Assembly: GCA_002162955.1 (NCBI GenBank)
Contig: MABD01000055.1
Span: 1 to 64,000, forward strand
Direction: 5' to 3'
Source of the DNA: Gammaproteobacteria bacterium 45_16_T64
GTDB taxonomy: Bacteria > Pseudomonadota > Gammaproteobacteria > Pseudomonadales > Ketobacteraceae
Length of the DNA: 64,000 nucleotides
A model generated the notes under the pieces. The model was not told where the DNA came from, did no database searches, and saw nothing but the letters and a program-made list of their open reading frames with translations. Positions 43,825 to 53,311 of the stretch are shown here, piece after piece. The position numbers and the translations under genes are program-made. Each line of letters opens with the position of its first letter. The stretch's first letter is position 1.

Positions 43825-45621
43825 ATGCCATCCTACAAAGCCCCACTTAACGACTATAAGTTCCTGTTTGATAAGGTATTCTCTGTATATAACAACTACC
43901 GAGATATCTCCAACTTCAACGATCTCAGCCCAGAACTCACCGACACCATCCTGTCCCAAGCGGGTAAGTTTGCCGAGCAGGAGTTACAACCCCTGAACTA
44001 CCCTGGCCATGAAGAAGGCTGCCATTGGAACAACGGGGAAGTCATCACCCCCAGAGGCTATAAAGCCGCTTATGAAAAATACATTGCCAGCGGCTGGACA
44101 CAAATCAGCGAAAAACCGACCTATGGCGGACAAGGGTTGCCCCGTATTATTAACGCTGCCATCAGCGAGATGAACCTTTCTGCTTGCACCGCATTTGGTA
44201 TTTACGTAACCCGTGATGGCTCCATTGCCGCTATTGAAAATAACGCCTCCGATGCGCTGAAAGAAAAATACCTCCCCAAATTAATTGATGGGACATGGGG
44301 TGGCCCTATGTGCATGACCGAACCTCACTGTGGTTCTGACTTAGGCTTAATTCGAACAAAAGCAATTCCGCAATCAGATAACACATACCAGATCAGCGGT
44401 ACAAAGATGTTTATCACGGGGGGCGATAGCGACCTAGGCGAAAATAATATCAACCTAGTCCTCGCTCGACATCCTGATTCACCCCAAGGTATCAAGGGTA
44501 TCTCTCTATTTATCGTTCCTAAGTTCCTAGTGAATGATGATGGAAGCTTAGGTAAACGCAATGAAGTGCGCTGTGGCTCCATAGAACACAAAATGGGGCT
44601 AAATGGCTCCGCCACCTGTGTGATGAACTTTGATAATGCAACAGGTTATCTTGTCGGGGAGATAAACAAAGGCATGCGTGCGATGTTTAGCATGGTAAAT
44701 AAGTCACGCTTTACCATCGGCCAGCAAGGTACCGCGTTAGCTGAAGTGGCCTATCAAAACGCCGTAATCTACGCCCTTGAGCGACGTCAAATGCGTGCAC
44801 TCACGGGGCCCCAAGACAGTGACCACAGCGCCGACCCTATTATTGTCCACCCCGATGTACGACGCATGCTACTGACACAACGAGCCTTTGCTGAAGGAAG
44901 TCGTGCATTAAATACCTACATTGCACTGTTATTTGACAAACAAGAGTGCTCTCCAAGTGAGCAAGTAAGGCAAGCAAGCACTGCACTTCTTGATTTACTT
45001 ACTCCAATTTGCAAAGGCTTTAACTCAGAACTCTGTACCGAAAGCGTTAATTTAGGATTACAAACCTTTGGGGGGCATGGTTTTATTCGCGAAAACGGTA
45101 TGGAGCAATTCGTGCGTGACGCTCGCGCTGCACAAATTTACGAAGGCACTACAGGTATTCAGGGGGTAGATTTATTAGGGCGAAAAATACTGGCCAGCAA
45201 AGGACAACTGTTAAAGGTCTTTAACAAAGAAATTCAACAATTTTGCGAGGCGAACAACAATACTGGTGCACTAAAACCCTTTATTACTCCGCTGGCACAG
45301 CTGAACCAGGAATGGCTAGATCTCACATTAACCATTGGTTCTGCCGCAATATCGAACCCTAATGAAGTTGGCGCTGCCTCAGTAGATTATCTGATGTATT
45401 CAGGCTACGTTACATTCGCCTATTGTTGGGCAATGATGGCAAAGTCCGCCCATGAAGAAATCATGGCGAATGGCAGCAGTCCATTTTATGAAAGCAAAAT
45501 ACGCACCGCTCGCTTTTATTATCAACGTATCCTTCCCCGCGTTTCGCTACATGCAGAATTAATGGTCTCCGGTTGTGACAATTTGATGGATACCGAGGCC
45601 AACGATTTTCTTCTTTTTTGA
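43825..45621 (+). CDS. Acyl-CoA dehydrogenase, DmdC-like long type
   Basis: A 598-residue flavoenzyme. It has the long N-terminus PSYKAPLNDYKFLFDKVFSV that marks the DmdC (3-methylthiopropionyl-CoA dehydrogenase) group, then MCMTEPHCGSDLG and ISGTKMFITGGD for FAD/substrate binding, and QTFGGHGFIRENGMEQFVRD with IYEGTTGIQ for the catalytic Glu region. A C-terminal extra domain (about 470-598) is also typical of this group. It introduces a 2,3-double bond into an acyl-CoA; the chain type is unknown. The ATG at 43825 has AGGA upstream. Confidence 0.9.
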   Translation: MPSYKAPLNDYKFLFDKVFSVYNNYRDISNFNDLSPELTDTILSQAGKFAEQELQPLNYPGHEEGCHWNNGEVITPRGYKAAYEKYIASGWTQISEKPTYGGQGLPRIINAAISEMNLSACTAFGIYVTRDGSIAAIENNASDALKEKYLPKLIDGTWGGPMCMTEPHCGSDLGLIRTKAIPQSDNTYQISGTKMFITGGDSDLGENNINLVLARHPDSPQGIKGISLFIVPKFLVNDDGSLGKRNEVRCGSIEHKMGLNGSATCVMNFDNATGYLVGEINKGMRAMFSMVNKSRFTIGQQGTALAEVAYQNAVIYALERRQMRALTGPQDSDHSADPIIVHPDVRRMLLTQRAFAEGSRALNTYIALLFDKQECSPSEQVRQASTALLDLLTPICKGFNSELCTESVNLGLQTFGGHGFIRENGMEQFVRDARAAQIYEGTTGIQGVDLLGRKILASKGQLLKVFNKEIQQFCEANNNTGALKPFITPLAQLNQEWLDLTLTIGSAAISNPNEVGAASVDYLMYSGYVTFAYCWAMMAKSAHEEIMANGSSPFYESKIRTARFYYQRILPRVSLHAELMVSGCDNLMDTEANDFLLF

Positions 45622-45669
45622 TAACGCAAAAAATACCGGTGATTACCCGCTACGAATAATGGACACACA

Positions 45670-46209
45670 ATGAAAACAGAGAAAAACAAAATCACAACAG
45701 CCCTTCGCGATGGCTATCTCAACACAATGATGGGCGTTATTGCTCGCTCTCTCTGTGCAATGAGTAAAGTGGACGATCACTTACAATATGAACTCAGTGT
45801 TGTTCCAGATAACTTTGTTCTCCAAATGAAGGTGCTGCCAAACGTAGCAGGATTCGCCGTCAAAAAAAATAGCGACGGACACTTAGAGTACCTTGGAAAA
45901 GAGCCAGGCGAAAAGGCCGATGTTACCATTTCAATTAAACACCCAGAGTTGGCCTACTTAGTCTTCTCTTTTCAAGAAAATACCGCAGAGGCCTTCGCCC
46001 GCAATCGTACGATAATCGAAGGCGACTTAGCAATGGCCATGCGCCTTATCAGGTGCATTAATTGGTTAGAGGTTTTTATACTTCCAAAAGCAGCCGCAGA
46101 AAAAGCGCTAAAACGATACCCCGACATTTCATTCAAAGAAAAATCACGGACGGCATCCAAGATCTATGGCCGCCTAGCCCTCGACATGCTTAACTGGAGC
46201 GCTGCATGA
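45670..46209 (+). CDS. SCP2-like lipid-carrier domain protein
   Basis: A 179-residue protein. EKADVTISIKHPELAYLVFS and then IIEGDLAMAMRLIRCINWLE fit the sterol-carrier-protein-2 fold, which binds sterols or acyl-CoA in a hydrophobic tunnel. Its stop overlaps the next ATG (ATGA), so it is coupled to the alcohol dehydrogenase. Together with the acyl-CoA dehydrogenase upstream this suggests catabolism of a bulky hydrophobic compound. Confidence 0.7.
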   Translation: MKTEKNKITTALRDGYLNTMMGVIARSLCAMSKVDDHLQYELSVVPDNFVLQMKVLPNVAGFAVKKNSDGHLEYLGKEPGEKADVTISIKHPELAYLVFSFQENTAEAFARNRTIIEGDLAMAMRLIRCINWLEVFILPKAAAEKALKRYPDISFKEKSRTASKIYGRLALDMLNWSAA

Positions 46210-47390
46210 ATACGCCCTGCTATGATTTTTTTTGCCCCGTAAAAATAGTGGCCGGTGTTCGCAGTCTAGAACACCTACCCCACGAACTCAGTAATTTATC
46301 GGCCTCTCGCCCGATGATCATCACCGATATAGGTGTAAGACAAGCAGGATTGGTTGATCACGTTACTCACGCTTTCGATGACAGTAACATTACCATTATT
46401 GATATATTTGACGATGTGCCACCGGACTCATCCACCTCTTTAGTGAGCCATATCGCCGACCGCTACCGCCAACTAGAATGTGACTGCATTATCGCCATTG
46501 GTGGAGGCTCAGTTATTGATACCAGTAAGGGTGTAAATATTTTAGTATCAGAAGGCGGCAACAACGTCACTGATTACAGCGGCGTTGATTCGTTAAAAAG
46601 GCCTCTAAGACCATTCTTTGTTATTCCAACGACAGCTGGCACTGGATCAGAGGTAACATCCGTGGCCGTTATCGCCGATAGCAACAGTGGTGTTAAGCAT
46701 ATTTTTACCTGTAGCTTTTTGCTGCCCAATGTTGCCATCCTTGACCCCCGCATGACCAAAACGCTGCCTCCTCACATCACAGCAGCCACCGCGATAGATG
46801 CACTGACCCACGCAATAGAAGCATTTACCTGCATGGGAAAGAACCCACTCAGCGATACCTACGCGACCGCTGCCATTCGTAAAATTAGTGAGAATATTCT
46901 CAAGGTAATGGATAACCCAGAAGATGAATTAGGGCGCCTAGAGCTTGCCCAAGCATCCACAATGGCCGGCATCGCTTTTTCCAATTCTATGGTGGGACTC
47001 ATTCATGCCTTAGGCCATTCACTGGGTGTCGTATGCCACATCCCCCATGGATTATGTATGAGCATCTTCTTGCCCCATGCGTTGGAATACAATCTACATA
47101 ATGGTCAACATCAACTGAGTGAATTACTCCTTCCACTCGCCGGTGCTGAAGTATACTCACGTACTCCGACAGATCAACGCTCTCAAGCGGTCATCAACTT
47201 TATTCACGATCTAAAAGATGACTTATTTGAGCGGTGCCAACTACCCCGCTCTCTCTCCGAAACTGGCAAGGTTAACAAGGAGCACTTTGCTCGTATCGTA
47301 GAACTCACTGTTGATGACGCAGCACTCATACTCAACCCTATCGAGGTTGATAGAGACGATGCCATGGCCTTATTACACAAGGCCTGGTAA
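46206..47390 (+). CDS. Iron-containing alcohol dehydrogenase
   Basis: A 394-residue group III dehydrogenase. IAIGGGSVIDTSKG is the GGGS nucleotide motif, PTTAGTGSEVTS the family block, and DALTHAIEAF, HALGHSLGVVCHIPHG supply the Asp and His iron ligands. It interconverts an alcohol and aldehyde with NAD(P). It is the third gene of the acyl-CoA dehydrogenase/SCP2 operon and is followed by a large hairpin terminator. Confidence 0.92.
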   Translation: MNTPCYDFFCPVKIVAGVRSLEHLPHELSNLSASRPMIITDIGVRQAGLVDHVTHAFDDSNITIIDIFDDVPPDSSTSLVSHIADRYRQLECDCIIAIGGGSVIDTSKGVNILVSEGGNNVTDYSGVDSLKRPLRPFFVIPTTAGTGSEVTSVAVIADSNSGVKHIFTCSFLLPNVAILDPRMTKTLPPHITAATAIDALTHAIEAFTCMGKNPLSDTYATAAIRKISENILKVMDNPEDELGRLELAQASTMAGIAFSNSMVGLIHALGHSLGVVCHIPHGLCMSIFLPHALEYNLHNGQHQLSELLLPLAGAEVYSRTPTDQRSQAVINFIHDLKDDLFERCQLPRSLSETGKVNKEHFARIVELTVDDAALILNPIEVDRDDAMALLHKAW

Positions 47391-47397
47391 GTGGCTA

Positions 47398-47460
47398 GGT
47401 GCTGATTGCATTGTTCGTTACAAAAAGTGCCCCCACAATTTGTAACTTGCAATCAGCACC
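47398..47460 (+). terminator. Nested hairpin terminator after the alcohol dehydrogenase operon
   Basis: GGTGCTGATTGCA (47398-47410) pairs with TGCAATCAGCACC (47448-47460), and inside it GTTACAAA pairs with TTTGTAAC. The long two-part stem is typical of a strong transcription stop, although no T-run follows. Confidence 0.6.
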
Positions 47461-47490
47461 AACATGCCTAACATAGCCGGATTAACCTTG

Positions 47491-48330
47491 ATGAGCGCCG
47501 TCCGGCACCCTAATACCATGGCCACAGCGAAAACCACAACCTCCACACACACGATTACGCCAAAAGATTTGGTAGAAGGCTTTCTGCGAGCTGCAAACCC
47601 CGAGCCGTTAACCATTAAATCGTTATTGACCGTTGGGGAAACCCTGGGTTTTTCCGCTAACGCGATCCGTGTTGCCATCAGCCGTCTTTGTGCCAAAGAG
47701 CAGGTTATCAGTGATTCTCGTAGTTGTTATCGACTCACCGACAAGACCCTCGCCATTAATAGCTTCACTGACCGTTGGCGTTTAGGGGAGAGTCGCGTTC
47801 GTCCTTGGCAAGCGCATTGGATCTGCTGCCATCTGCCTCAAGGTATGGGTCGCACTGAACGGAATCAAGCACAGAAAGCCCTCTCCTGGTACGGATTAAA
47901 GCTAGGGTTATCGGGACTTTACATACGCCCCGACAACCTGAATCTATCAATCCAAGAACTAAACTCTCAGCTGATTGATGTGGCTCTCACTCCTAATGCC
48001 AGCCTCTTTCGAGCATACGACTTCCAAGAACATCAAACGCAACAATGGCAGCGTTTATGGGATATAAAAGCAATAGAAACCCGCTATAAGTCCCACTATG
48101 AAAAAATAGCGAAGAGTGCCAACAATTTTTTTGAGAAACCAATAGAACAATCATTGTCAGAATCCCTTATTCTTGGTGGAGATACATTACGAGTGCTGAC
48201 GTTGGACCCTTTGCTGCCCGCAGAAATGATCGATATAACACTACGTAAAAAATTATCGGATATGATGGAAGAATACGAAGCTCAGTGCCGAAAATTATGG
48301 ACGGAGGTTATCGCACGCCTTGAGGAGTGA
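47491..48330 (+). CDS. PaaX family transcriptional regulator
   Basis: A 279-residue regulator. The N-terminal winged helix (about 20-90: SLLTVGETLGFSANAIRVAI, then SRLCAKEQVI) and the following WRLGESRVRPWQAHWICCHL match PaaX-like repressors of phenylacetyl-CoA and related acyl-CoA catabolism. No ribosome site clearly decides between ATG at 47491 and 47518. It probably controls the upstream acyl-CoA dehydrogenase operon. Confidence 0.82.
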   Translation: MSAVRHPNTMATAKTTTSTHTITPKDLVEGFLRAANPEPLTIKSLLTVGETLGFSANAIRVAISRLCAKEQVISDSRSCYRLTDKTLAINSFTDRWRLGESRVRPWQAHWICCHLPQGMGRTERNQAQKALSWYGLKLGLSGLYIRPDNLNLSIQELNSQLIDVALTPNASLFRAYDFQEHQTQQWQRLWDIKAIETRYKSHYEKIAKSANNFFEKPIEQSLSESLILGGDTLRVLTLDPLLPAEMIDITLRKKLSDMMEEYEAQCRKLWTEVIARLEE

Positions 48331-48430
48331 TGCATCAGAAAATGTAAAGAGAAGACCCCATCTCGATTTTTATGGTAATCTCCCGTCGATATAATACCGT
48401 AATCATGGAAAGCAGCGTTAGGAAAACACA

Positions 48431-49015
48431 ATGAACACAGTACCGAACAATACCACGAGCCAACCCAATCCCTACGAAAGCCCTGAACATTCTGAAACGA
48501 TAAAACGGGATGAAACGTATCCACCAGCCATCTTCTCTACCCATGGCAGAATAGGACGACTGCGGTATTTTGCCTATTCTATGATCTACAACATGCTAAC
48601 GTTATTCATTGCGGGTATTGCGACTGCCGTACTTATTCCAGCTCTGTCGGAAGGTAGCCTAGATAAACCCGGCGACTCAATGTTATGGCTCGTGATGTTA
48701 TTTAATCTGCCGCTGTTTCTAGCTTTTTTTATTGCTGCAAGGCGACGTCTACACGATCTAAATATAACAAGTTGGTTAGCATTATTTACTTTTGTACCCT
48801 TCATTAATATGCTTTTTTTCCTTTATCTATTGATTTGGCCAGGAACCCCAGACACGAATAACTACGGCCCTCGCCCTCAATCAAATTCAATATTACTGTT
48901 GCTTATGGGTTCTTTAGGTACTGTTGCTATCATTGGCATGCTTGCAGCAATTGCGATACCAGCCTATAAAGATTACGTGCAACGAGCACAGCAAGCGCAA
49001 ATACAGACACCCTAG
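48431..49015 (+). CDS. DUF805 membrane protein with pilin-like C-terminal segment
   Basis: A 194-residue protein. After a 35-residue hydrophilic start, HGRIGRLRYFAYSMIYNMLT opens the DUF805 domain, with RRRLHDLNITSWLALFTFVP and LYLLIWPGTPDTNNYGP as further family blocks and four hydrophobic helices. The last about 40 residues, VAIIGMLAAIAIPAYKDYVQ then RAQQAQ, copy the N-terminal helix of type IV pilins, but without a prepilin cleavage site. Function is unknown. Confidence 0.8.
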   Translation: MNTVPNNTTSQPNPYESPEHSETIKRDETYPPAIFSTHGRIGRLRYFAYSMIYNMLTLFIAGIATAVLIPALSEGSLDKPGDSMLWLVMLFNLPLFLAFFIAARRRLHDLNITSWLALFTFVPFINMLFFLYLLIWPGTPDTNNYGPRPQSNSILLLLMGSLGTVAIIGMLAAIAIPAYKDYVQRAQQAQIQTP

Positions 49016-49047
49016 ACGCTCTGAGAGCGTTAGTCCACGCGCACTCG

Positions 49048-50994
49048 TTATTGAGTCGCGGGGAACACCTCAACACTTAGCCCATCGGGCTTTACGATGA
49101 CGTCACGAGGTTTACCAGACAAATACTGTGACGTCAGTTGATAGGTACCAGGGGCTATCGCTATTTTTTCTCCATTGATCAACCCTGTTGCAATCACCTT
49201 TCCACTGCCATCAACCAATTGATAGTTTTTTTCCGTAGCTTTTAGCAGACTACGGCTCAACTCTTCCTGATTACTCGCCTCATAATAACGGCCATTACCC
49301 AACTGCGCCCATTGTGTGAACGTATTCTTTAAGACATATTCGTTGATGGCAAAACCGACGATATTGATCCGCACATTCACACCCGAAGCCACTAACGCTT
49401 CAATCGCGCTCTTGGGGTTTCCTTGGCAGGTTTCCTCTCCATCCGTTAGAAGGATGACCGTCACTGGGCCTTTACTTTTATCAGTATCACTTTTCACCAA
49501 CGACAGAGATTTTGCGATAGGCGTCTTAGCAAGATTCATCGCATTAATTCCGTTGACTGTCGTAATCACTTGTTTTCTATTCAATGGCTGTAAAGGCATC
49601 TCCAAATCAGTACGACAACTATCTGCTTCTTTATGACCAAACACCCGCATCGTAAAGGGAGTACCTTCCGCTAAAACGTTATTCGTTAGATTAAGGATGG
49701 CGTGTTTTGCAATATCAATACGGCTCACCCCATCTTGCTTCTTTAACATGCTGCCAGACGCATCGAGAATAAGTGCTACCGTTTCTTGTTGTTCACTGGT
49801 GCTGAATTGAGTTTCATCAGCTTTTACTTGAACATAACCCGGCTTGTTCCCTGGTCCCACCGTAATCTGTTTCCTGGCTAGCGTTTTATAGCGCTGCCCA
49901 GTTGAATATCGTATCTCATATTTTCCCGCTAATTCGGGCGCCATCAGCATTAAGGGGCTACCTCGCTTGGTATAGGTATAACTCCCCCATACGCCCTCCT
50001 TTGCATCCACAGGAACAATGGTGACATAGTCACCTTTGTTATTTGGCCCCTGCCACTCAACACTAAACGGTTCATCAGCGATAACACTGTTGGCCGCCTT
50101 AACCGAAGCGCTGGCAGGCTTCACCACGAGAGGGATAACAGCCAGAGTAGAGTAAGACTGTCCATTCGAATAGCGAATTTCATAGTCCCCCGCATCATCA
50201 GGTACTTGTAAGGGAATAGGATTGCCCGTCTTGGTATACTGGTAATGATTCCATGTGCCCTCTTTGGCCCCTTTCGGCACCACGGTAATATAATCTTTAG
50301 GATTGTCAGGCCCCGTCCAATTCACATCGATAATTGATCCGGCAACCGCGTTCACTGGCGCAGTTAACGTCGCGCTGTTAGCGGAAATCGTAATAGGGTT
50401 CGCGGCTAATGTAATACGCGCTTGTTCTGTCGCATAGCGAACTTCATACTCACCTGCCTGATCCGGCATCCTTAGCTGTACTGGGTTACCCTTGTACGTG
50501 TACACATACTGGGTCCAAGTTCCTGGAGCCGCACCTTTTTTAACGACGGTAATGTAATCGCCTTGGTTATTTGGCCCTTCCCATATAACAGAAATCATTG
50601 CCCCCGATTTAGCCGTGCTAGGGGTCTCGAGGCCCACTTTGGAAGCAACGATTTCAATAGAAGCCCTGCCTAGAACCGTCCCTTCAGTTTCTGAGTTATA
50701 ACGCACCTCATAGATACCAGGCACTTGCGGCGCATTAATTGATAGCGGCGTGCCGTCTCGCGTATATTTGTATTGATTGTAAGCACTGGCCCTAGCGGTG
50801 GGTTTTACAATCGTAATATAGTCGCGAGGATTATTGGGGCCAACCCAATGCACTACCACCTTGCCGCCAGCAACAATCGATGTGGGAGCCTTAAGTGTCA
50901 CCTCATCAACAGCCTGAGCAATACTACTCAGTGTACTCCATAACAATAGGCACATAACTCCCGCTATATTACTGAATAATGAATCTCTCGACAT
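49048..50994 (-). CDS. Secreted VWA-domain protein with four N-terminal repeats
   Basis: A 648-residue exported protein (signal peptide about 1-28). Four repeats of about 90 residues follow, each with W-x-GPxNxxDYITIV, then a Tyr-rich strand, P-G-x-YEVRY: WVGPNNPRDYITIV, WEGPNNQGDYITVV, WTGPDNPKDYITVV and WQGPNNKGDYVTIV. A von Willebrand A domain (about 400-570) has the MIDAS motif DASGSM and LLTDGEETC. A short C-terminal beta domain ends it. It is probably periplasmic or surface-located and binds protein or glycan. It is monocistronic. Confidence 0.85.
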   Translation of the reverse strand: MSRDSLFSNIAGVMCLLLWSTLSSIAQAVDEVTLKAPTSIVAGGKVVVHWVGPNNPRDYITIVKPTARASAYNQYKYTRDGTPLSINAPQVPGIYEVRYNSETEGTVLGRASIEIVASKVGLETPSTAKSGAMISVIWEGPNNQGDYITVVKKGAAPGTWTQYVYTYKGNPVQLRMPDQAGEYEVRYATEQARITLAANPITISANSATLTAPVNAVAGSIIDVNWTGPDNPKDYITVVPKGAKEGTWNHYQYTKTGNPIPLQVPDDAGDYEIRYSNGQSYSTLAVIPLVVKPASASVKAANSVIADEPFSVEWQGPNNKGDYVTIVPVDAKEGVWGSYTYTKRGSPLMLMAPELAGKYEIRYSTGQRYKTLARKQITVGPGNKPGYVQVKADETQFSTSEQQETVALILDASGSMLKKQDGVSRIDIAKHAILNLTNNVLAEGTPFTMRVFGHKEADSCRTDLEMPLQPLNRKQVITTVNGINAMNLAKTPIAKSLSLVKSDTDKSKGPVTVILLTDGEETCQGNPKSAIEALVASGVNVRINIVGFAINEYVLKNTFTQWAQLGNGRYYEASNQEELSRSLLKATEKNYQLVDGSGKVIATGLINGEKIAIAPGTYQLTSQYLSGKPRDVIVKPDGLSVEVFPATQ

Positions 50995-51220
50995 ACGATT
51001 TCCTTTTTATGGAGAATTCGAAGCACTCCGCCTCGCTCAAAACAACCTGCACATAGGGTATCCCGCAAGAATAGCATCCTAGATATCGAGCAGCAATTTT
51101 GACAATACAAACCATGAAGAATACCGATAGGCATAACGTTGTTTGAGGTTAATTTTCATCGCAGACCTACCTTAGCGTTTTATTGTTATTAACCGGCAGA
51201 CGATAGTACAGACAAAAAGA

Positions 51221-51252
51221 TGCTGCTTGGAAGCTCAGATTTCCAAGCAGCA
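51221..51252 (-). terminator. Terminator of the PEP-CTERM gene
   Basis: TGCTGCTTGGAA (51221-51232) and TTCCAAGCAGCA (51241-51252) form a 12-bp stem with an 8-base loop. On the minus strand it is followed by TCTTTTTG, a proper intrinsic terminator for the gene ending at 51291. Confidence 0.8.
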
Positions 51253-51290
51253 ATTTAGCAACACACAGCAAACCCTTCCCATAATATAGA

Positions 51291-51971
51291 TCAATCTGAA
51301 CGAACAGATTCTTGTCTCCTCCTACGATACCCCAACAATATTAACGCCAGTCCGATCAACGTTAGACTGGTTGGCTCTGGAATCCTCACCGCTTCAACAC
51401 TGACATTATCTAAACCAATATAGATCCCTTGATAATCAGTACCTAGCCCTGTAAATGCAATATCAGTCGTCGTACTCGTCGCGGTAAATAGTAAGGAAAA
51501 TGTGTTCCATTGATTACCGCCTTTGGGAATGCCCTCAAATTTTCTCGTCGTGCCTCCTGCAGACGCGATAATCGAATTTTTCCCATAGGCCGACGAACTT
51601 CCAAGGTCAAATAACAGCTCGTAAACTTGACCTATCACTGTTGATATTGATTGTACTACACCTCCAGAACCACCGATCGAATGACTAGTAAGATCTAAAA
51701 AGTAGTCCCCTTCGCTCGCCCCAAGCGGAACCCGAGGATGATCCGGCCCAATCCATGCAATTGAATGTCCAGTTAATCTCCAGTCGGTAATAGTAGTAGA
51801 GCCCGCAGGCAGACTGGTTTTTTTATCAACATTGTTCACATCAAGTTTACTAACGTCGATAAAATTTCCCGCTTCGAAACTACCATTAGAAACCAATGCG
51901 GCATGAGCCCTAATTGCAAAGATAAACAGCACCATCCCAGTGCAGATCTGCTTTGCAAATTTGTATTCCAT
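51291..51971 (-). CDS. PEP-CTERM exported protein (choice-of-anchor/DUF642-like)
   Basis: A 226-residue protein with a signal peptide (to about residue 24, AHA). A jelly-roll type domain follows: LVSNGSFEAGNF, then ITDWRLTGHSIAWIG, SEGDYFLDLTSHS and IYIGLDNVSVEAV. The end RIPEPTSLTLIGLALILLGY then RRRRQ is a classical PEP-CTERM sorting signal, which is processed by an exosortase (none in this window). GGAG lies 8 bases before the ATG at 51971. It is probably a matrix or surface component. Confidence 0.88.
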   Translation of the reverse strand: MEYKFAKQICTGMVLFIFAIRAHAALVSNGSFEAGNFIDVSKLDVNNVDKKTSLPAGSTTITDWRLTGHSIAWIGPDHPRVPLGASEGDYFLDLTSHSIGGSGGVVQSISTVIGQVYELLFDLGSSSAYGKNSIIASAGGTTRKFEGIPKGGNQWNTFSLLFTATSTTTDIAFTGLGTDYQGIYIGLDNVSVEAVRIPEPTSLTLIGLALILLGYRRRRQESVRSD

Positions 51972-52253
51972 AATATTGCTCCACCACAAAACAACACGCC
52001 CTCTTTTTCTACAAGGTACAATCGATCCTGCGAAAAACAGCGTGCAATTGTTGAGCCGAAAAAGACAATTTATGATAATTCAATAACATAGAGAATAGAC
52101 AGAAGGTGCCCTCCTATTTATTGTAAAACAACCCGACAGTTAGCAGTGGCGATTAATAAACTCACCAGGCTATCGTATAAAGCGACCTCCCAACGCCCAC
52201 CATACGACATAGTGAAAGGTTGTTATGACGTTAATGTGTTGATTGCACGTCTT

Positions 52254-53147
52254 TTATCGCATCAATATTAGTTGCTCCCTAAACCAACGATGCGCGAGGG
52301 TGCTCGCATGGAACGGGTGCCAGATAATATCCTGCTCAAAAGATCCCAAAGTCATCGGCAACGACAATATTTTCAGCGGTAACCGTTCGATACATTGCAA
52401 CGCCACCTCCAAGGGTGTAACAACCAACAAATCGCTTTGCGCAACAATAATCGGGGCCATTAAAAAGTTGGGGGTCGTCAACACTACATTTCTTGTTAAA
52501 TTATTCTCTCGCAACCATTGGTCAACCAATCCGGTTCGCTGACCGCCATTCACCCAAATTTGACTGGATTGTAGAAATTCTGATTCAGAAATAGTATCAC
52601 CATAATCTGGGTGCTCTGAGTGAACCAAACATACCAACCTCTCACTGCGCCAATTCTCCGAGAGCAGTCGCCCAGGCAGATCCACAAACCGCCCCAACGC
52701 AAAGTCGTACTCCCCCTCTTCCAATTGCAGCTCCGGTATATCCGGTTGTAGTGCATGGATTTCAATCTTGACCCCTGGTGCAACGTGCTTGAGGTGTCGA
52801 ATCAGTCGAGGCAATAAAACCAGCTCCACGTAATCCGTTGTTGCTATATGGAAGGTCTGGGTGCTTGTTAACGGGTCAAACGCTGGCTCCGGTGCTAATG
52901 TCTGATCAATCAATGACAAGGCTGAACGTATTGAGCTCTCTAAACCAATCGCTTTTGGGGTGGGCTGCATACCTTTACTGGTACGTACCAACACCGGATC
53001 ATCCAATAGATTTCTCAACCGATTCAAGGCATTACTCATTGCGGGTTGCGTCAGAGACATCCGCTCCCCTGCACGCGAAACGTTACGCTCACGCATTAAC
53101 GCATCAAACGCTCGCAGCAGGTTCATATCAAAGTTTTTTATATTCAT
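52254..53147 (-). CDS. LysR family transcriptional regulator
   Basis: A 297-residue regulator. MNLLRAFDALMRERNVSRAG and then LTQPAMSNALNRLRNLLDDP is the winged helix-turn-helix near the N-terminus, and FHIATTDYVELVLLPRLIRH starts the ligand-binding domain (NodD/SyrM-like subgroup). The ATG at 53147 is preferred because an upstream reading adds a non-homologous tail. It is divergent from the alcohol dehydrogenase/thioesterase/aldehyde dehydrogenase operon, which it probably activates. Confidence 0.92.
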   Translation of the reverse strand: MNIKNFDMNLLRAFDALMRERNVSRAGERMSLTQPAMSNALNRLRNLLDDPVLVRTSKGMQPTPKAIGLESSIRSALSLIDQTLAPEPAFDPLTSTQTFHIATTDYVELVLLPRLIRHLKHVAPGVKIEIHALQPDIPELQLEEGEYDFALGRFVDLPGRLLSENWRSERLVCLVHSEHPDYGDTISESEFLQSSQIWVNGGQRTGLVDQWLRENNLTRNVVLTTPNFLMAPIIVAQSDLLVVTPLEVALQCIERLPLKILSLPMTLGSFEQDIIWHPFHASTLAHRWFREQLILMR

Positions 53148-53311
53148 ACTATCAATACTAGCATTCGAACTATTAATTTCCCATATACCCAAGAGTTAGG
53201 TAAGGTTTCTGAACAAAGAACGCGGCAAGTACTATTCTAAGTGCTGGGCGGATCATCATCACACTATGACGTTTGGACTCATAACAATAAGAATCAAAAC
53301 AAGGACTAATC

